Assembly: GCA_900550795.1 (NCBI GenBank)
Contig: URTN01000053.1
Coordinates: 1-5,993, forward strand
Reading direction: 5' to 3'
Length of the DNA stretch: 5,993 nt
Source: an uncultured Mollicutes bacterium
GTDB lineage: Bacteria; Bacillota_I; Bacilli_A; RFN20; CAG-826
The translations under genes were made by a program, and so were the position numbers. The notes under the pieces are model-generated. The model was not told where the DNA came from, did no database searches, and worked only from the letters and a program-made list of their open reading frames with translations. Of this stretch, positions 5,843-5,993 are shown in pieces. Every line of letters starts with the position of its first letter. Position 1 is the stretch's first letter.

Positions 5843-5993
5843 TTATAGTTCCAACGAATCTGCATTCAATAAAAAATCATATACATTCATGATTAAAATA
5901 CCCTGATCATTATAAAAAGGTTTTGGTGTATTAGATGTAATTACAATCTTCTTAAATGAATCATTTATTTTCAAAAAAGGGCGAATTTCCTGT
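5843..5993 (-). CDS. C-terminal end of an AAA-family ATPase, DUF4143 type (partial)
   Basis: The last 49 codons of a gene that runs off the right edge, read in the frame beginning CAG at 5992 and ending TAA at 5845-5843. The peptide starts QEIRPFLKINDSFKKIVIT and ends NVYDFLLNADSLEL. This matches the tail of the widespread bacterial ATPases with an N-terminal AAA domain and C-terminal DUF4143. In these, an 'E.RPL..I.DN..K.(V/L)(I/L)T' stretch is followed by a hydrophobic 'GI...N..DFLL' ending. Their cellular role is mostly unknown, though some accompany mobile or toxin-like loci. The P-loop lies outside the window and cannot be checked. The stop lies 152 bases before the start of the XRE-membrane gene, in the same direction. 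Confidence 0.75.
   Translation of the reverse strand, partial: QEIRPFLKINDSFKKIVITSNTPKPFYNDQGILIMNVYDFLLNADSLEL

Overview
The window comes from an AT-rich, low-GC bacterium. The Shine-Dalgarno sites (AAGGAG, GGGAGG), the gene families and the use of TGA as a real stop (at 965-967) point to an anaerobic Firmicute or Mollicute-related gut-type lineage using the standard code. This placement is inference, since no marker gene is present. The single-polypeptide flavodiiron/flavin reductase/rubredoxin enzyme is typical of anaerobes that must remove O2 or NO. Every gene I can support is on the minus strand, so the window reads from right to left.

Right end (5993 to 4851): the last 49 codons of an AAA-family ATPase of the DUF4143 type enter from the right edge. 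After a 143-base gap with a candidate promoter and a CATCTGCAGATG palindrome comes an XRE-type DNA-binding domain joined to six membrane segments. Its reading frame is cut by a TAG codon exactly where the helix-turn-helix family usually has a polar residue after 'MTQ'. It is therefore a fresh pseudogene, a split gene or a recoded gene.

Middle (4850 to 3297): a gene-free spacer holds a weak hairpin. It is followed by a perfect 12-bp inverted repeat around a C4/G4 core, which resembles operators of the CsoR/RcnR/FrmR family. Next is a four-TM membrane protein with an N-terminal CCCKKC cluster, three EIR-type repeats, an acidic linker and a conserved cytoplasmic C-terminal domain. A strong intrinsic terminator closes this unit.

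Left part (3290 to 36): a 618-residue flavodiiron protein with fused flavin reductase and short-spaced rubredoxin has its own upstream region with a palindrome. It is followed by a two-gene unit: a small two-TM protein whose promoter suggests a leaderless mRNA, and, overlapping it by ATGA, a MacB/LolD-type ABC ATPase carrying an unusual C-terminal helix-turn-helix like sigma-70 region 4. The ABC permease partner is not in the window and may lie beyond the left edge.

The most unusual points are the ABC ATPase-HTH fusion with its palindrome-bearing leaderless promoter, the amber codon in the XRE-membrane gene, the Cys-rich membrane protein under a metal/aldehyde/sulfur-sensor type operator, and the all-in-one oxygen/NO reductase.
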